Made by a program: the position numbers and the translations under genes
Notes under the pieces: generated by a model
The model's database searches: none
What the model saw: only the letters and a program-made list of their open reading frames with translations
What the model was told of the DNA's origin: nothing
Shown: positions 11,981-23,574 of the stretch, piece after piece
Position numbering within the stretch: the first letter of the stretch is position 1
Layout: each line of letters opens with the position of its first letter
Assembly (NCBI RefSeq): GCF_016808095.1
Contig: NC_068976.1
Coordinates: 7,287,001-7,351,000, forward strand
Source: Vigna angularis
Lineage: Eukaryota > Streptophyta > Magnoliopsida > Fabales > Fabaceae
DNA length: 64,000 nucleotides
Direction of reading: 5' to 3'

Positions 11981-13560
11981 ATTTAGGTACTGATTTGGCT
12001 TTGTTTTAATTCTAAATTTTGTTATCATTTGCTTTCTGATTTATGATGTTATCTGAATTAGGTTAGCTTTAATCTTTGATGTTAATTTAATTTCTCTGCA
12101 AGTTTAGGATTCTGCATTTTGATTACAATTGTGTTTTGAATTCAGATGTTATCATTTTATTGTTTTACCCTAGGTTTGATGTGTTTTACAGTGTTTAGTT
12201 TGTTACTGTTGTGATTTAGTGTTCAGATTTGATTTGTTCATTTCAATTTCCATGCACATATGTTTCTTTTGTTTTAGCTACTGTTTGACTTGTATGCATA
12301 GTTAGGTTTAATCATTTCCATACTTTAGTGTAGGTTTTATTTCTTTTCATTTTATTTCTTGATTTTTCTTTTATACATATTTGATTTCTTTACTATTTTC
12401 TTTTTAAATTTCTTTGTTTAATTTCTTTCCTCACCTTGTTTTGTTTTAATAAATAGTAGTAGTAGAATAACAAGATTTTAACCAAACATTTTTTAACGTA
12501 ATTGTACCGAGTCCGAGGATTTATACCTAGGTTGTCCCTTTACAACATTAGTAGGGAACTCTAGTTTGTTCTGATTTTAGGTGACAAAAATCAGTTTAAC
12601 AAGGTCATTATATGATATCTTAGTAAACGCATTATTAAATGATATTTTAGTAAACATGCTAATATGGTAATAAACGCACCATTAAATGATATTTTGGCAA
12701 ACACATCAATATGCTACACGATATCTTTGCTAAACGCACTCATGTTGTATCTTACTAAACAATGCAACAATGTGCTACATGATGTTTTTGGTAAATGCGT
12801 TAAATTTATAAACAACGCTGCAAAAACAATATGTTGAGTAACACCTTCCTAGCGCTCTCGTACTAAACAAAGACCATTAAACGATGCGCTATTAGTAAAC
12901 ACCTTTTAAAGGCTAAACAATACCTTGATGCAAAACGATATTTTCATCCAACGATTAAATCTTTATTAATCAATACTTGGTATCTTTTCAAAAGTGATTA
13001 AACGATTTATATGTATTGAAAAATTGACGAAGTTGTTTTGAATGCGCAATGCAAAGCATTAAATGCACAAAGTTTCAAACAACAAAAGTAAATAAAAAAA
13101 AAAGGACACATCTCTCAACATGCATTTATACTCTACTTTGTACAAATACCTATTACAAGTATCCATTGCTCCATTATGAACAAGTCAGAAGTTGACATTA
13201 GAAACAAAAAAGACATTCATGGAATGTTCTCTCCATCAAATGTCGTGTTAAAAATTTTGTACTACCTACTTTGGTTAAAGTATTGCAAAAAGCATGTCTG
13301 CTTTGAGACGTTGACTTCAACCTATGGTTGCTACCTATGAAAAGGCTACAAAGATCTAAAGATTGAAGACAAGCATTGTCTAACGAATCTTTTCCCATGA
13401 AGCCTATAAATAGAAGAATCTTTGGAAAGAAGATTAAGAAGGATAAGCACACGAACAATGAAAAGATCAAAGAAAAAATCATTTGTGAAAGAACAAAAAC
13501 TTTGAGTATACGTTAGTTAAACGCTAGACAATTGTTTAGCAGAAAGCAAGAGTGGGTAAA
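11980..13560. other. T-rich sequence, then copia-LTR-like sequence with TAAACG motifs
   Basis: 12000-12430 is T-rich and without a gene. From about 12590 to 13000 there are many variants of TAAACGCACYATTAAATGAT, arranged irregularly. The stretch looks like degenerate LTR or internal satellite-like DNA. Confidence 0.4.
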
Positions 13561-13758
13561 CTCAGTTCTAATCAGTGTAACAGGTATTACCAGGATTGAC
13601 TAGTGTAATCAGTAGTGGTGCTAACACTCAATTCTAGTTAATGTAACAGGTCTTACCAAGATTGACTTGTGTAACCAGGAGTGGTGCTAATACTCAGTTC
13701 TAGTAAGCGTAAGAGGTGTTACCAGAATTTACTAGTGTAACCAAAAGTGGTGCTAATA
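13561..13758. repeat. Three 66-bp tandem units
   Basis: CTCAGTTCTAATCAGTGTAA, CTCAATTCTAGTTAATGTAA and CTCAGTTCTAGTAAGCGTAA start at 13561, 13627 and 13693, exactly 66 bp apart. A partial fourth unit starts at 13759 (CTCAATTGTAAT). Each unit contains TACCAGGATTGACTAGTGTAA-type sequence. The setting is LTR-like. Confidence 0.9.
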
Positions 13759-14302
13759 CTCAATTGTAATCTTGTTGAGATTATACTGGAACCCTCTCTT
13801 GGAGGAGAACTGAACATAACTCAGTTGAATGAGCCAATATAAAAATATTTGTGTGTTTATTGTTTTAGCTTTACAAAACACCTTACTTATAAACATTGTA
13901 GTTGCTTACTAAGTTAACTATTGATAAACGCTCTTGTTATCAGACGCTATTTTCCTTAAGAACTGTCTTTCTTAAATGCTGCAATAATTTTGTTAAACGC
14001 TTGAAATACACTTTATCTCTGAACGTTGTGGTTTAAATAGTACCTTATAAATCAAGCATCTAACAACCTATGTATATTGTCTAGCCGTCACCAAGGTTGT
14101 TCAACATCCATTTGCGAAAAGGTTTTTCCATACACTATTCAACATCCCTTTTAGTGTTTTCGTGTAATTTTAGAATTGAATTATTTGTTTACATATTGCT
14201 CTCTGAAAAATGTTCATACATAATATAAAAGAAACTCAAAGTAGATATCAAACTCAATTACTAGAAAATGATGAAAAAAGAAATCCAATGTTTAGAAAAT
14301 GA

Positions 14303-14620
14303 CACTATGACAAAAAAGGCTTTATATAACCGTTAAAATTGGTTTTTTATACCATTTTCTAATAGGTATAAAAGCATGAGGTATAAAAAGTGTTTATTTT
14401 TTATACCAGTTCTAGAACCGATATAAAAGTTTAACTTTTACACCTGTTATTTTATAGAACCGGTGTAAAAAATCACAATTTTATATTTATTGTTTCCCTA
14501 ACAAGTATAAGAAGTTTCATTTTTTATACCTATTATTCGCGAAATAGGTATCAAAAGTTTCACTTTAATACGTAATATTGCCCTAACCAGTATAAAAGTT
14601 CTAATAATGATAATTTTTAT
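14303..14620. repeat. CACTA transposon end with subterminal repeat array
   Basis: It begins CACTATGACAAAAAAGGC. It then has many inverted and direct copies of a TATACCGGTTCTAGAACCGGTATAAA-like motif, including TATACCAGTTCTAGAACC, TTATAGAACCGGTGTAA and GCGAAATAGGTATC. Such arrays next to a CACTA terminus are typical of En/Spm-type transposons. The opposite end was not found. Confidence 0.6.
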
Positions 14621-17600
14621 TCAAATGTCCTTTCTCTTTATTTTCATATTTGTCGAACATAATCATGAGATCAAAATAGAAAGAGACAAGAGAATATAAT
14701 TGGAGAAAAACTAGAAGAAGAAGTCATCAAATTTACTATTACTATGTTCCTCATCATACATATCAAATTTATTATTACTATGTTACTTATCATACATAAC
14801 CCCTACAACTTTATAAAGCACACAAAATCTCCATAGACTAAGCCTTGTATAGGCTACTAAGAGACTGAAATCTATAAAACCTATAAACTGTCTAAAACAA
14901 GTTATTGAAACTGTTGATAACGGGTAAAACTTTCCTGAATTACAAAAGTTAAGAATTAATTAAAAAAATATCAATATAAAATTTTGGTCCCCGCATCAAA
15001 TATTAATTTTTCAATTTAGTTCCTAAATGAAAAATCTATTTATTTAGTTCCAATATGAAAAAAACATTTACCAATTCATCCTTCAGTTTCTCAAAGTTAC
15101 AATATAATATTAGATTTAGCCACTGTACTTGACACCATTTTTAAGTTTCTCAAAGTTATAATAATCTCATTGGTTTAATCCCCAATATGGAATTAAAACT
15201 TCCTATCAGGCCATCTATATTTTAAAGTTCAAATAAATTTGATGGAAAAGTTCCATTATTTGAACAATCTAATTGCTTAAGACACGTGCACTCTACACTT
15301 TCAAGAATGAAGGTTGGGAAAAATCTCACATCAACTAAATCAAATTAATTATCAGCTTGCATCACATCCTTCCTTCACTAATCAAATCTTACAAGCATCC
15401 AAAAAATCGAAGAAGAAGAAAAAAAAAAGGAACAAGAGACATGGTTGTGCGACAGAGAAAATATGAACTTTCTGCTTGTGAAGATTATAACTGTTTATGC
15501 ATTCTACAAAAGCCTTTACAAGTTAATTACAACAACCAAACTTCCCATAACCACTTTACAGAACATGACACGAGCTGAAATTTGATGTTGAAAACTGAAA
15601 CTGTAGTAAAAAGAGAAATAATTGGGCAATTGTGTCATGTTGTCTCTAATCATGTGATGGTAAAACATTGTGATCCTTTTATAAATGTTCTTCACCCAAA
15701 TCTTATTTTTCTACATATTTTATTATCTCTTTGATCAAGAAATATTCATGGTTGTTGAAACTGTGAGATTGGAGGAAGTAAAAGCCTAAAATAAACAAAC
15801 ATAGAAGCAATCATGGTTTCACTGTGAAGAGACATGTAAAGAAAGAAAAAACGAAACCTCATGATATTGACGCAGAGGAAAAAAGAATCCATACTGTGAA
15901 TTATCTACCTTCAAGCTCTACAAAACCTTGATGTTCAATTATATCCTTTGCTAGAGAATTCTTCCTGTATCCTATCAAATTTCTTCCAACACCCTACAAT
16001 ACATTAAATTTCGGGAACCGGAGAGGATGGTGGAGGCCTCTCATCGTATTCGTACCCAGTCTCCTCACTGATTTTCCATACATGTATTTATAACTCTACA
16101 CTACTCTCATTCATTCTCCTCCAACCACACTCATTCAATTTTCTCTTTCATTCTTCACAGGGGACGCTGCTTTCACCCTCTCCACTCCACCAAGGTTTTT
16201 TTCCCATCATTACTTTCTTTCTTGATTTTTATTTAGTAGTTCTTATTATGCCTTTTTGCCTGTTTGTGCTTTTTATTCAGTAAATTAAGAGTAGAAGAAT
16301 ACCCAAAATGAATCCTAAAATTGGTTGCTTTAATATTTCTTTTCGAAATTATATTGATAGTTTTTTTTTTGTTTTTTTAATCTTATGTTTATTTGATGCT
16401 AGTTTAAATAATATTACAAAAGTATAACAATTAAAAATAAATTCATTTTAATAAAATTCAATTTCTGTACAATATTAAAATTAATTTTAATAATTAATAT
16501 TAATTTTTTACTTTCTATAAACATTTTTACAATTAAATATAACATTAACAATTATTATTTTATATTAATTTAATAACTAAGAATATTTTGGTAATCTGCA
16601 ATTTTTATCAATTAAACAAATTCTTTTAATCAGTCACATCAATCAAATCCTACTAATTCTCACACACTTTACTTCCAAATCTACTCTCAATTACTTACAA
16701 ATCCACTCAAAAAAACAACAAATAAATTACGCTCAAATCCTCTCAAATCCTCTCAATTACTCTCCCACAAATCATCTTCCACAAATACATCCAACCGAAC
16801 AAAACATTAAATACCTTCATCATTACACGACACCACCATGGTCATAGTCACCGTCACTTCTGTAAAGGAAAAAGAAAAAAAAGAAAATTCTAAATGAACT
16901 CATTCTACAAAGTTATTCTGGAAAATATTTCATGTACTCCAGAAAGCATTTTTCGAAACACATTTAATGTAGAGTATTCTAGAAAATTCAGTTTGAAAAA
17001 TATTATATTCATTATGGAAAGTTTATTACAAAAATCTATTCCAAAAAACATATTTTGGAATATATTTCATGCATATAGAAAATTTTATTTCAAAAATAAC
17101 TTTAGTTCCAGAAATTTTTGTTCCGAAAATCCTGTTCAGTTTGGAAATTAATAATTCGAATGTCACTTTTACAAGAGTAAAATGTCAGTTTTGAAAATTA
17201 ATGGGTGTAGAAAGAAATTAACGAGGGTGCATGAAGTAATTGCTCTTTTGCTTAAACCTCAGTGTTCAAAGTAGTAGCGGACAAGTGGAGAAATCGCACA
17301 AAAGACAGTGTTTTGGGAGGTTCAAACACGTATAAAACATGTTCATCGTTTAGTCATCAATTATTAGATTTAACATTTGTGTGAAAAATTCGACATTTTC
17401 ACAACATATCTGGAAAATTTTCCATCATGCGTTTGTGTTCCGTGGTGCAATTAGCAATCAGATAATTTAGATAATATAAGTGAGAAAATTGTAAATCCTT
17501 TGAATGATTCGATGCAATTTTGTGATTTTTAAATTGACGTGATCTTCGTGTGGTTTGAATTAGCGATTTCGTACACTGCTGAATTTTGAAATTCAAACAA

Positions 17601-18867
17601 AGGAGAATATGTGAGAAGTAAGCGTAAGCATTCCATTTGAAAAATGAGAGAGGGAGAATTTAAAATCTCTGAATTCTATTTTGCAATAATTTGAAGCAGT
17701 GCAATTAACTGGTAATTTCAAAGAGAATTGATTCATTCTTAAACACCATTTCAACTTGATTTTAGTATACTAATTCAGTTCTCTTATGTATGCTGCATAA
17801 GGAAACCTAAACCTGATATAGGAATAAATTTCACAACTATGTGCTTCTCTCCCTAATCACAAGTAAAGATTTAAAAAAACAATACTTGATACTGATGTCA
17901 TTCGTAGGATAACCAAAAACATATACATTGCATTTGTCTTGATCTTTATGACGGTCAAATTGTTCTAGTCTTGGACCTGAGTTGTTTCAAGTGATAACTA
18001 CTAATAATATGATCTTCGTAAAATAATGTGTGTCATCGATAATTTTTGAGTTTACACGTTAATTAAGATCTTTTGTTAATAAAGTCCTAATTATTAGAGG
18101 TTACTTTAGGTTCAGTTCTTTATCAGATTGACCACATTAAGAGATGTAAAGTGGTTGTTAAATTCTTAACATTACATAATTTCAAGACTGGTGAAGAAAG
18201 TTGAAAATAGGTCAACATAGCTTTTAACAGAAAGGGTTATTACTTTCAAATAGCTTTTCATTACCAGTCAATTAAAATTTACTTTAAATAAAGTTCTAAA
18301 GTTATTGCGAAAGTCTTAAACTGGTCCATACATAACACTTCCCTATTAAATACTTCTCGTTTCTTTTCATTTATCATTTTAAGGTAACTTTGCTAAAACA
18401 TAGAAATAAAGTAAAATAGCTCTGCCATTTTTTGAAGATGTGCAACTGAACATGTGGTGCGGTTGGAATTAGATTGAGAAAGTCATAAGATCAGCTTGGT
18501 TATAGGAGTTGTGCACCTACAATAGAGGTGAGTTTTTGACTTATTGAGTTGACATTTCATCTTATTCCTGCTTAATTTTAATTTTATATATTATGATTTG
18601 AAGAATGTAATTTCCATCAAATAATCTTCATATAAGAATGAAGGAGTTTAAGAAGGACAGAAGCCATATTCAATGTTGGCATGTAGTGAAACTTGGAGAG
18701 GAAAACATTGAAAGAAATTGTGATAGATGGCTAGAGATTATCCCAGCTGGCCTAAGAACAATTTCAACATGTTATTACCTAATGTTTTGTTTACTAAATA
18801 AAACATTACATGTTAATTCATTAATCAGGTTGGATATGTTATTTATTGTAGTTAATAGTTTGTATTG
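14620..18867. other. AT-rich sequence without a supported gene
   Basis: It may be the interior of a large decayed CACTA element lying between the array at 14303 and the transposase relic. At 16070-16200, TATTTATAACTC, CT-rich sequence and a GTTTTTTT donor-like site (CACCAAGGTT) look like a truncated gene 5' end, but no protein can be assigned. 16900-17150 has degenerate GGAATATATTTCATG-type repeats. Confidence 0.35.
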
Positions 18868-19735
18868 ATGGAAATCCCGTAAGGTAGAAAATGGATGTAT
18901 AAAAGATTGGATGCTAATAAACAGCTGACAGATGAATTTAGAGAAGGAATGTATGAGTTCCTACAATATGTATTGGTCAAGAAAAGTTTGTAGAACAAGG
19001 TTAAATGTTAAGTGTCAGTGTAAAGTTTACAAGTATGTGGATCATGTTGGTTTGGATCTTTACCAAGGTGGATTCATGCGTAATTATTATTGGTGGACAA
19101 ATCATGGTGAAGATTTGCCATAATTCCCCCTAGTGGATATTGGGAGTTCAAATTATCGAACTTGTGAGCAAAGGGAAGAATTAGGTCATTTCCATCAAAT
19201 GATTACTTCTGGGCAAGCACCCTTGTGGGAAGGATGTGAGAATCACTCAGAATTGTCAGCTTCTTTTTGGAAGCTCTAATCTTGAAATCTGATTATAATA
19301 TGTTTGAAGGATGTTTTTAATAGGATGGTTCAACTTATGGGGGAGACTATGCCAAAAGATCATAGAATGATTAATAATTTTTTCGAAGCTAAGAAGTCGG
19401 TAGTAAAATGGGGTTTGGGTTTACGAAAGTTGATTGTTGTCCAAAAGGATGCATGTTGTATTACAATAAAATTTTTCATAAAAGTATAACTAATTGCTTT
19501 ATTTGTGGAATGGATTGATATAAGAGAGGAATTGAAAAGAAGATTGCTATTAAAAAAATATGGTACTTTCCTATTATTCCAAGACTTAAAAGGTTATACT
19601 CTTTAATGCCTACATGAGATGGCATAGTGAGAATCAAAGGGACCCATCTAATTTGAGTCATCCATTTGTCAGGGAAGCTTGAAAGCATTATGATAGAATG
19701 CATCCAGACTTTAGTCAAGACCAGGTTTATGTAAA
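18868..19735 (+). pseudogene. CACTA (En/Spm) transposase, N-terminal part, broken
   Basis: Translated pieces in changing frames match the TNPD-type protein of plant CACTA elements. They are WMYKRLDANKQLTDEF, YKYVDHVGLDLYQGGF, MRNYYWWTNHGEDLP, LMGETMPKDHRMIN, YFPIIPRLKRLYS, and RWHSENQRDPSN with HPDFSQDQ. The first pieces belong to the transposase-associated domain, the later ones to the start of the Transposase_21 region. Several frameshifts and stops are present. The sequence stops abruptly at a copia LTR fragment near 19736, so the catalytic part is missing. Confidence 0.8.
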
Positions 19736-19993
19736 AACTCATATCTTTATAGTGTAATTGACTTTCAATCTCAAGTTGATTGAAAAGACACTATATTGGA
19801 TGTAGGCATTGAAGTCGAACCAGTATAAATCATGTGTTTATATTTCTTTCCTTATCTCTTTTACTTTCATTGCATGTGCTTTATTTCTTGAATTTCAAGA
19901 AAGATTAAAGATCATTCTTAGTTTGCAAAAAGATTTATAAAACAATAGTTTTTATTGATCACCAATCCACCCCCTCTTGGTAAGAGAAACAAA
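19736..19993 (+). repeat. Copia LTR fragment (R/U5 side), interrupted by the CACTA element
   Basis: The order ATAGTGTAATTGACTTTCAA, ACTATATTGGATGTAGGCATT, ACCAGTATAAATC, ATTGATCACCAATCCACC, TTGGTAAGAGAAAC is the reverse complement of element D's LTR (30956-31230). The missing end of the LTR (ACACTTATTTTCTAACA) is found at 23084-23100, after the CACTA element. The LTR was therefore one piece before that insertion. Confidence 0.8.
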
Positions 19994-20013
19994 CACTAGT
20001 AAAAAAATAGTCT

Positions 20014-20340
20014 TTTAACGTGCCTAATACGTCTCGGTTTTCACAAAACCGAAGCATATTAAAACACGGTAGCATTTTTGTAATTAAGGCGAACTTATAC
20101 GCCTCGGTTCTTTGGAAATCGAAGCCTATGCACTCTACTGCCTCGGTTATTTACTAAACCGAAGCATAAAACCCTCTACTATAATATATTATTTCAATTT
20201 GCCTTCTAACCGAGGCTTATAGGTTATTTTGAACTTGTTTTTAACTCTTTAGGCATCGGTTAGTAGATGAAATGAGTTAATAGTGCTCTTACTGCCTCGA
20301 TTATTTGTTCAACCGAGGTAGTTGCTCTTTCACTGGTTCA
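20014..20340. repeat. Subterminal GCCTCGGTT repeats, left end
   Basis: Multiple copies of CCTCGGTT and of its complement AACCGA(G/A)GC are spaced 30-60 bp apart and often paired as hairpins, for example GCCTCGGTTATTTACTAAAC with CGAAGC. They would be transposase binding sites by analogy with En/Spm. Confidence 0.8.
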
Positions 20341-20513
20341 AATTACTTAAACATGAAATGAGTTTACACGATTTTCTTCTTTTCCTAGCGCGTGCCTCCT
20401 CGTTCTTCTTCTTCCCCTACGACCTCCACCGCCACTAGGCGAACCTCCGCCACCAAACGCATAGTCCTCGCGTCCTCCATTTCTCTCGCGCAAAGAAATC
20501 TCCACTTCGCGGT

Positions 20514-21175
20514 TTGGTTTCTCTTGCGGGTTGCTCGCTGCATCCAGAGCTGTGCCGCCACAGTTCGTCCACCACTGACGCCTCCATTATCTCCGACGAA
20601 GTGCTGTCCAAGTTGGGTGGCTCGTCGAATTCCCGTTGGGGTTCATCTAGGGTTTCTAACGAGCCTAAGGGAAATGGTTCCTTTGGGTCTAGGGATTCCA
20701 ATTGCGAGCTTCCCCCTTCTCGCGCTGACGAGACTAATAATTGAGCAGCGGAAAAGAAACCTTCGGGAGGGTTTGAGAGGAGGGAGAGGGATAGAGGAGG
20801 GTTCTTCGATTCACATTCGCGCGCTGACGAGTCGGAGAGCTGGGTTTCGAATAAGAGCTTTGTGCCTTTGGAGCGGCGATTCCCCTCCAACGGTGGAGGG
20901 TTTGAGAGAGAGATGAAGGTTATTGAGTTTGGCTCCAACGACAGCGTTGATTCAAATGACTGGAACAAGAAGAAGGAAGAATCCAACGTTGGTAGCGAGA
21001 GTGTTGGTGCTGATGGAGGGAGACCAAGGCTTATTCTGCAACCTCGGTCTTTGTCGGTGTCCAGTGAAGGGGGGATGGGAATGTGGAGAAACCTAAAGGA
21101 GTTAAGGATACAGGTGGAGGTGATGCCTTTGTGAAGAGGGGTTTTGGGTCTTCGAATGGAGGAGGACGATCCAAG
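20514..21175 (+). pseudogene. Captured eIF4B-like gene fragment
   Basis: Read across frames, the sequence gives SDEVLSKLGGSSNSRWGSSR, two SRADE-type repeats (SRADETNNWAAEKKP and RADESESWVSNKSF), VDSNDWNKKKEE, then GRPRLILQPRSL and EKPKGV. Repeated 'RADE..NW' units followed by 'RPRL.LQPR' are what I recognise from plant translation initiation factor eIF4B. Frames change at several places, so this is a non-functional copy. No intron is visible. It stops near 21175, where UNC93-like sequence begins. The family assignment is from memory of motifs. Confidence 0.55.
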
Positions 21176-22059
21176 ATGGTTCTAAGAAGGGTGTACTCCA
21201 ATGTGTCCACCGAGTGTGTGGAAATTCACAAGTTGTTTTCCAATTGGAAGGTGCTTCTTATGGTTCCTACAGCTTGGTCCAAAAACTTCTTTTACCCTTA
21301 CCAATTCAATGATGTAAATGTGGCACTTTTTAATTTGAGGAAGAGGGTTCAATAGTATGTTCTATTGGGGGGCTCAAATGCTCGGTTCTGTTGGGATTGG
21401 TTATCTGCTAGATTTCAACTTTGAGAGGAGAAAGGTGAGGGGGTTGTTGGGAGTTGTGGTGGTTGGTGTTCTTGGGACTGCAATTTGGGGTGGTGCACTT
21501 GCTAATCAGCTTAGGTACAACTCCAATGTTTTGCTGGACCTTTTGTCTTGTACTTTAGTTTTGGATTGCTAGATTTCCCTTTCCAGAGCTTGGTCTATTG
21601 GGTTATTGGAGCCCTGGCTGATGATTCTGAGATCGTCAACAGGTAAATTAATTCAGACTAATTATAGTAGTGTATGAGGGTAGATTAATACGTAATTCCC
21701 ATGAAATATTATTGAGAATTGTGTTAATGAAGTTATTAACATCGTTTAATACAAGAGTATTTTAGTGTAATCCCTATACATATTTTACTCCTATCATGCT
21801 AAATTTCTAAACATAGCTTATGATAACTGAACATTCACATATCCGATAATAGTGTTTCATAATAACAAATGCAATTATAGACTTACCATATATGTTTTCT
21901 AGAACTTTGTTTGACACTTAAATAAACTCTAGGAGCTAGTTCATAGATTGACTATCATCATTAATATACACTATTGTAGTCAAATTATTAAGCAGAGGTT
22001 CTGCATCAAATTATCAACTGATGGGTTTTCTTGAAAGTACTCATTAAAAATGAAAAGAG

Positions 22060-22234
<175 letters not shown>

Positions 22235-22331
22235 TGAGTTTAATTCACATAAGGATCCACGTTATTTTTAACTTAATAAAAATTTAGAGATTTTAAATTA
22301 AAAGTGATGTTAATAGCTCTTGAGTTGAATT

Positions 22332-22333
<2 letters not shown>

Positions 22334-22382
<49 letters not shown>
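22334..22382. repeat. (TA)n microsatellite
   Basis: About 24 TA units just before the acceptor of the same captured intron. Confidence 0.95.
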
Positions 22383-22386
<4 letters not shown>

Positions 22387-22849
22387 ACAGGTGTAGGGGT
22401 TTGTTTAAAGGAATACAGAGTGTAGGGATTGCTGTTGCATGGCAAGTAGATGAACATAATGTGTGTTTGATGTCCTAGTTGGTAGTGAATTGGGTGCTCA
22501 CAACAATAAGCTATCCATTACTCTTTGTTTTGGTCATGTTTGTTGTGAAAGATGAATAGGGAGAATGTATATACAAGGCTGAGGAACCTGTCATGGATCA
22601 AGTTTGTTATATCAGCAACAAATGATGATATAACAATGTCCTCTTCATGTTTTGACTCTTAAATTGATGATTGAAATGAGCATGTTAAAATTTTATAATT
22701 TAGTGATTATGTGACTAATTGAATGTGAGGTTAATGAGTGTCCTGGAATTGAAAGAAGATGTTGAACCGACATTCGGAGTGTGCTGGAATTGAAAGATAT
22801 GCAAGCATAAATGCTCCATGATCTTAATTTAATTTGTATTGGGGGGATA

Positions 22850-23040
22850 TTGCCTTGGTTCAGTAGGAACTGAGGCGAAAAGTCCTTTGAAAAAAAAATT
22901 CAAATACCCTATTGCATCGGTTACTTGTGAACCGAGGCAAAATCCTACCCCTTTTTGCCTCGGTTCACAACCGAGGCAAAAAAAGGGTAGACTTTTTGTC
23001 TCGTTTGGATATGCCTCGGTTCAGGAACCGCTGCCCATGG
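22850..23040. repeat. Subterminal GCCTCGGTT repeats, right end
   Basis: Copies include GCATCGGTTACTTGTGAACC, TTGCCTCGGTTCACAACCGA and ATGCCTCGGTTCAGGAACCG, the right-end counterpart of the array at 20014. Confidence 0.8.
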
Positions 23041-23100
23041 GCTAAAATAATTGTTATCGTTTCCCTTAACTGTATTAGTGAAGACACTTATTTTCTAACA

Positions 23101-23574
23101 AGAATTTTTTTGAAACAGCGCGCAAGACAATTATTTATAGGATTTTTGAATCCTGACGCAGTTTAATCACGCAACTAATGTAATTTGTTAAGTTTTTCCT
23201 TCTGCTTTAACAATTTTACATTTGTTTCAGATTTAACATATTATACCACGCATGCAATCGATTTTGTAAATCATACAAGCCCATAACCAATTAATATGAC
23301 CATTATAACAGTTAAGGCTTTAAATGCAATTGATTTTCACAAGATAAACATTTTATTCGATTAGGAAACTTATGTAATAAGTTAAGTTCAACACTTAAGC
23401 AAATTTTCAAATCAATTTCTATTTCAAACATATAAATGCACTTATCAAACACATGTTGCCATAACAACGTGTTTTAATCGATTATACAACTAATGTAATT
23501 GATTACTACCCAACTATTTTTCCCCTATTAAGCATATATTGGTATATGGAGAAATCTAACAGATTATATATTTA
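23101..23574 (-). repeat. U3 fragment of a copia LTR
   Basis: TTTATAGGATTTTTGAATCC with TGACGCA matches the TATA region of element A's LTR (10018-10045). It is followed by many AATCGATT/AATTGATT variants typical of the U3 of this family. Its join to 23081-23100 is a rearrangement. Confidence 0.5.

Noticed and set aside
20435..20986. 183-residue minus-strand frame
   Set aside because: It is opposite to the eIF4B-like reading, which has recognisable motifs; the minus frame has none.
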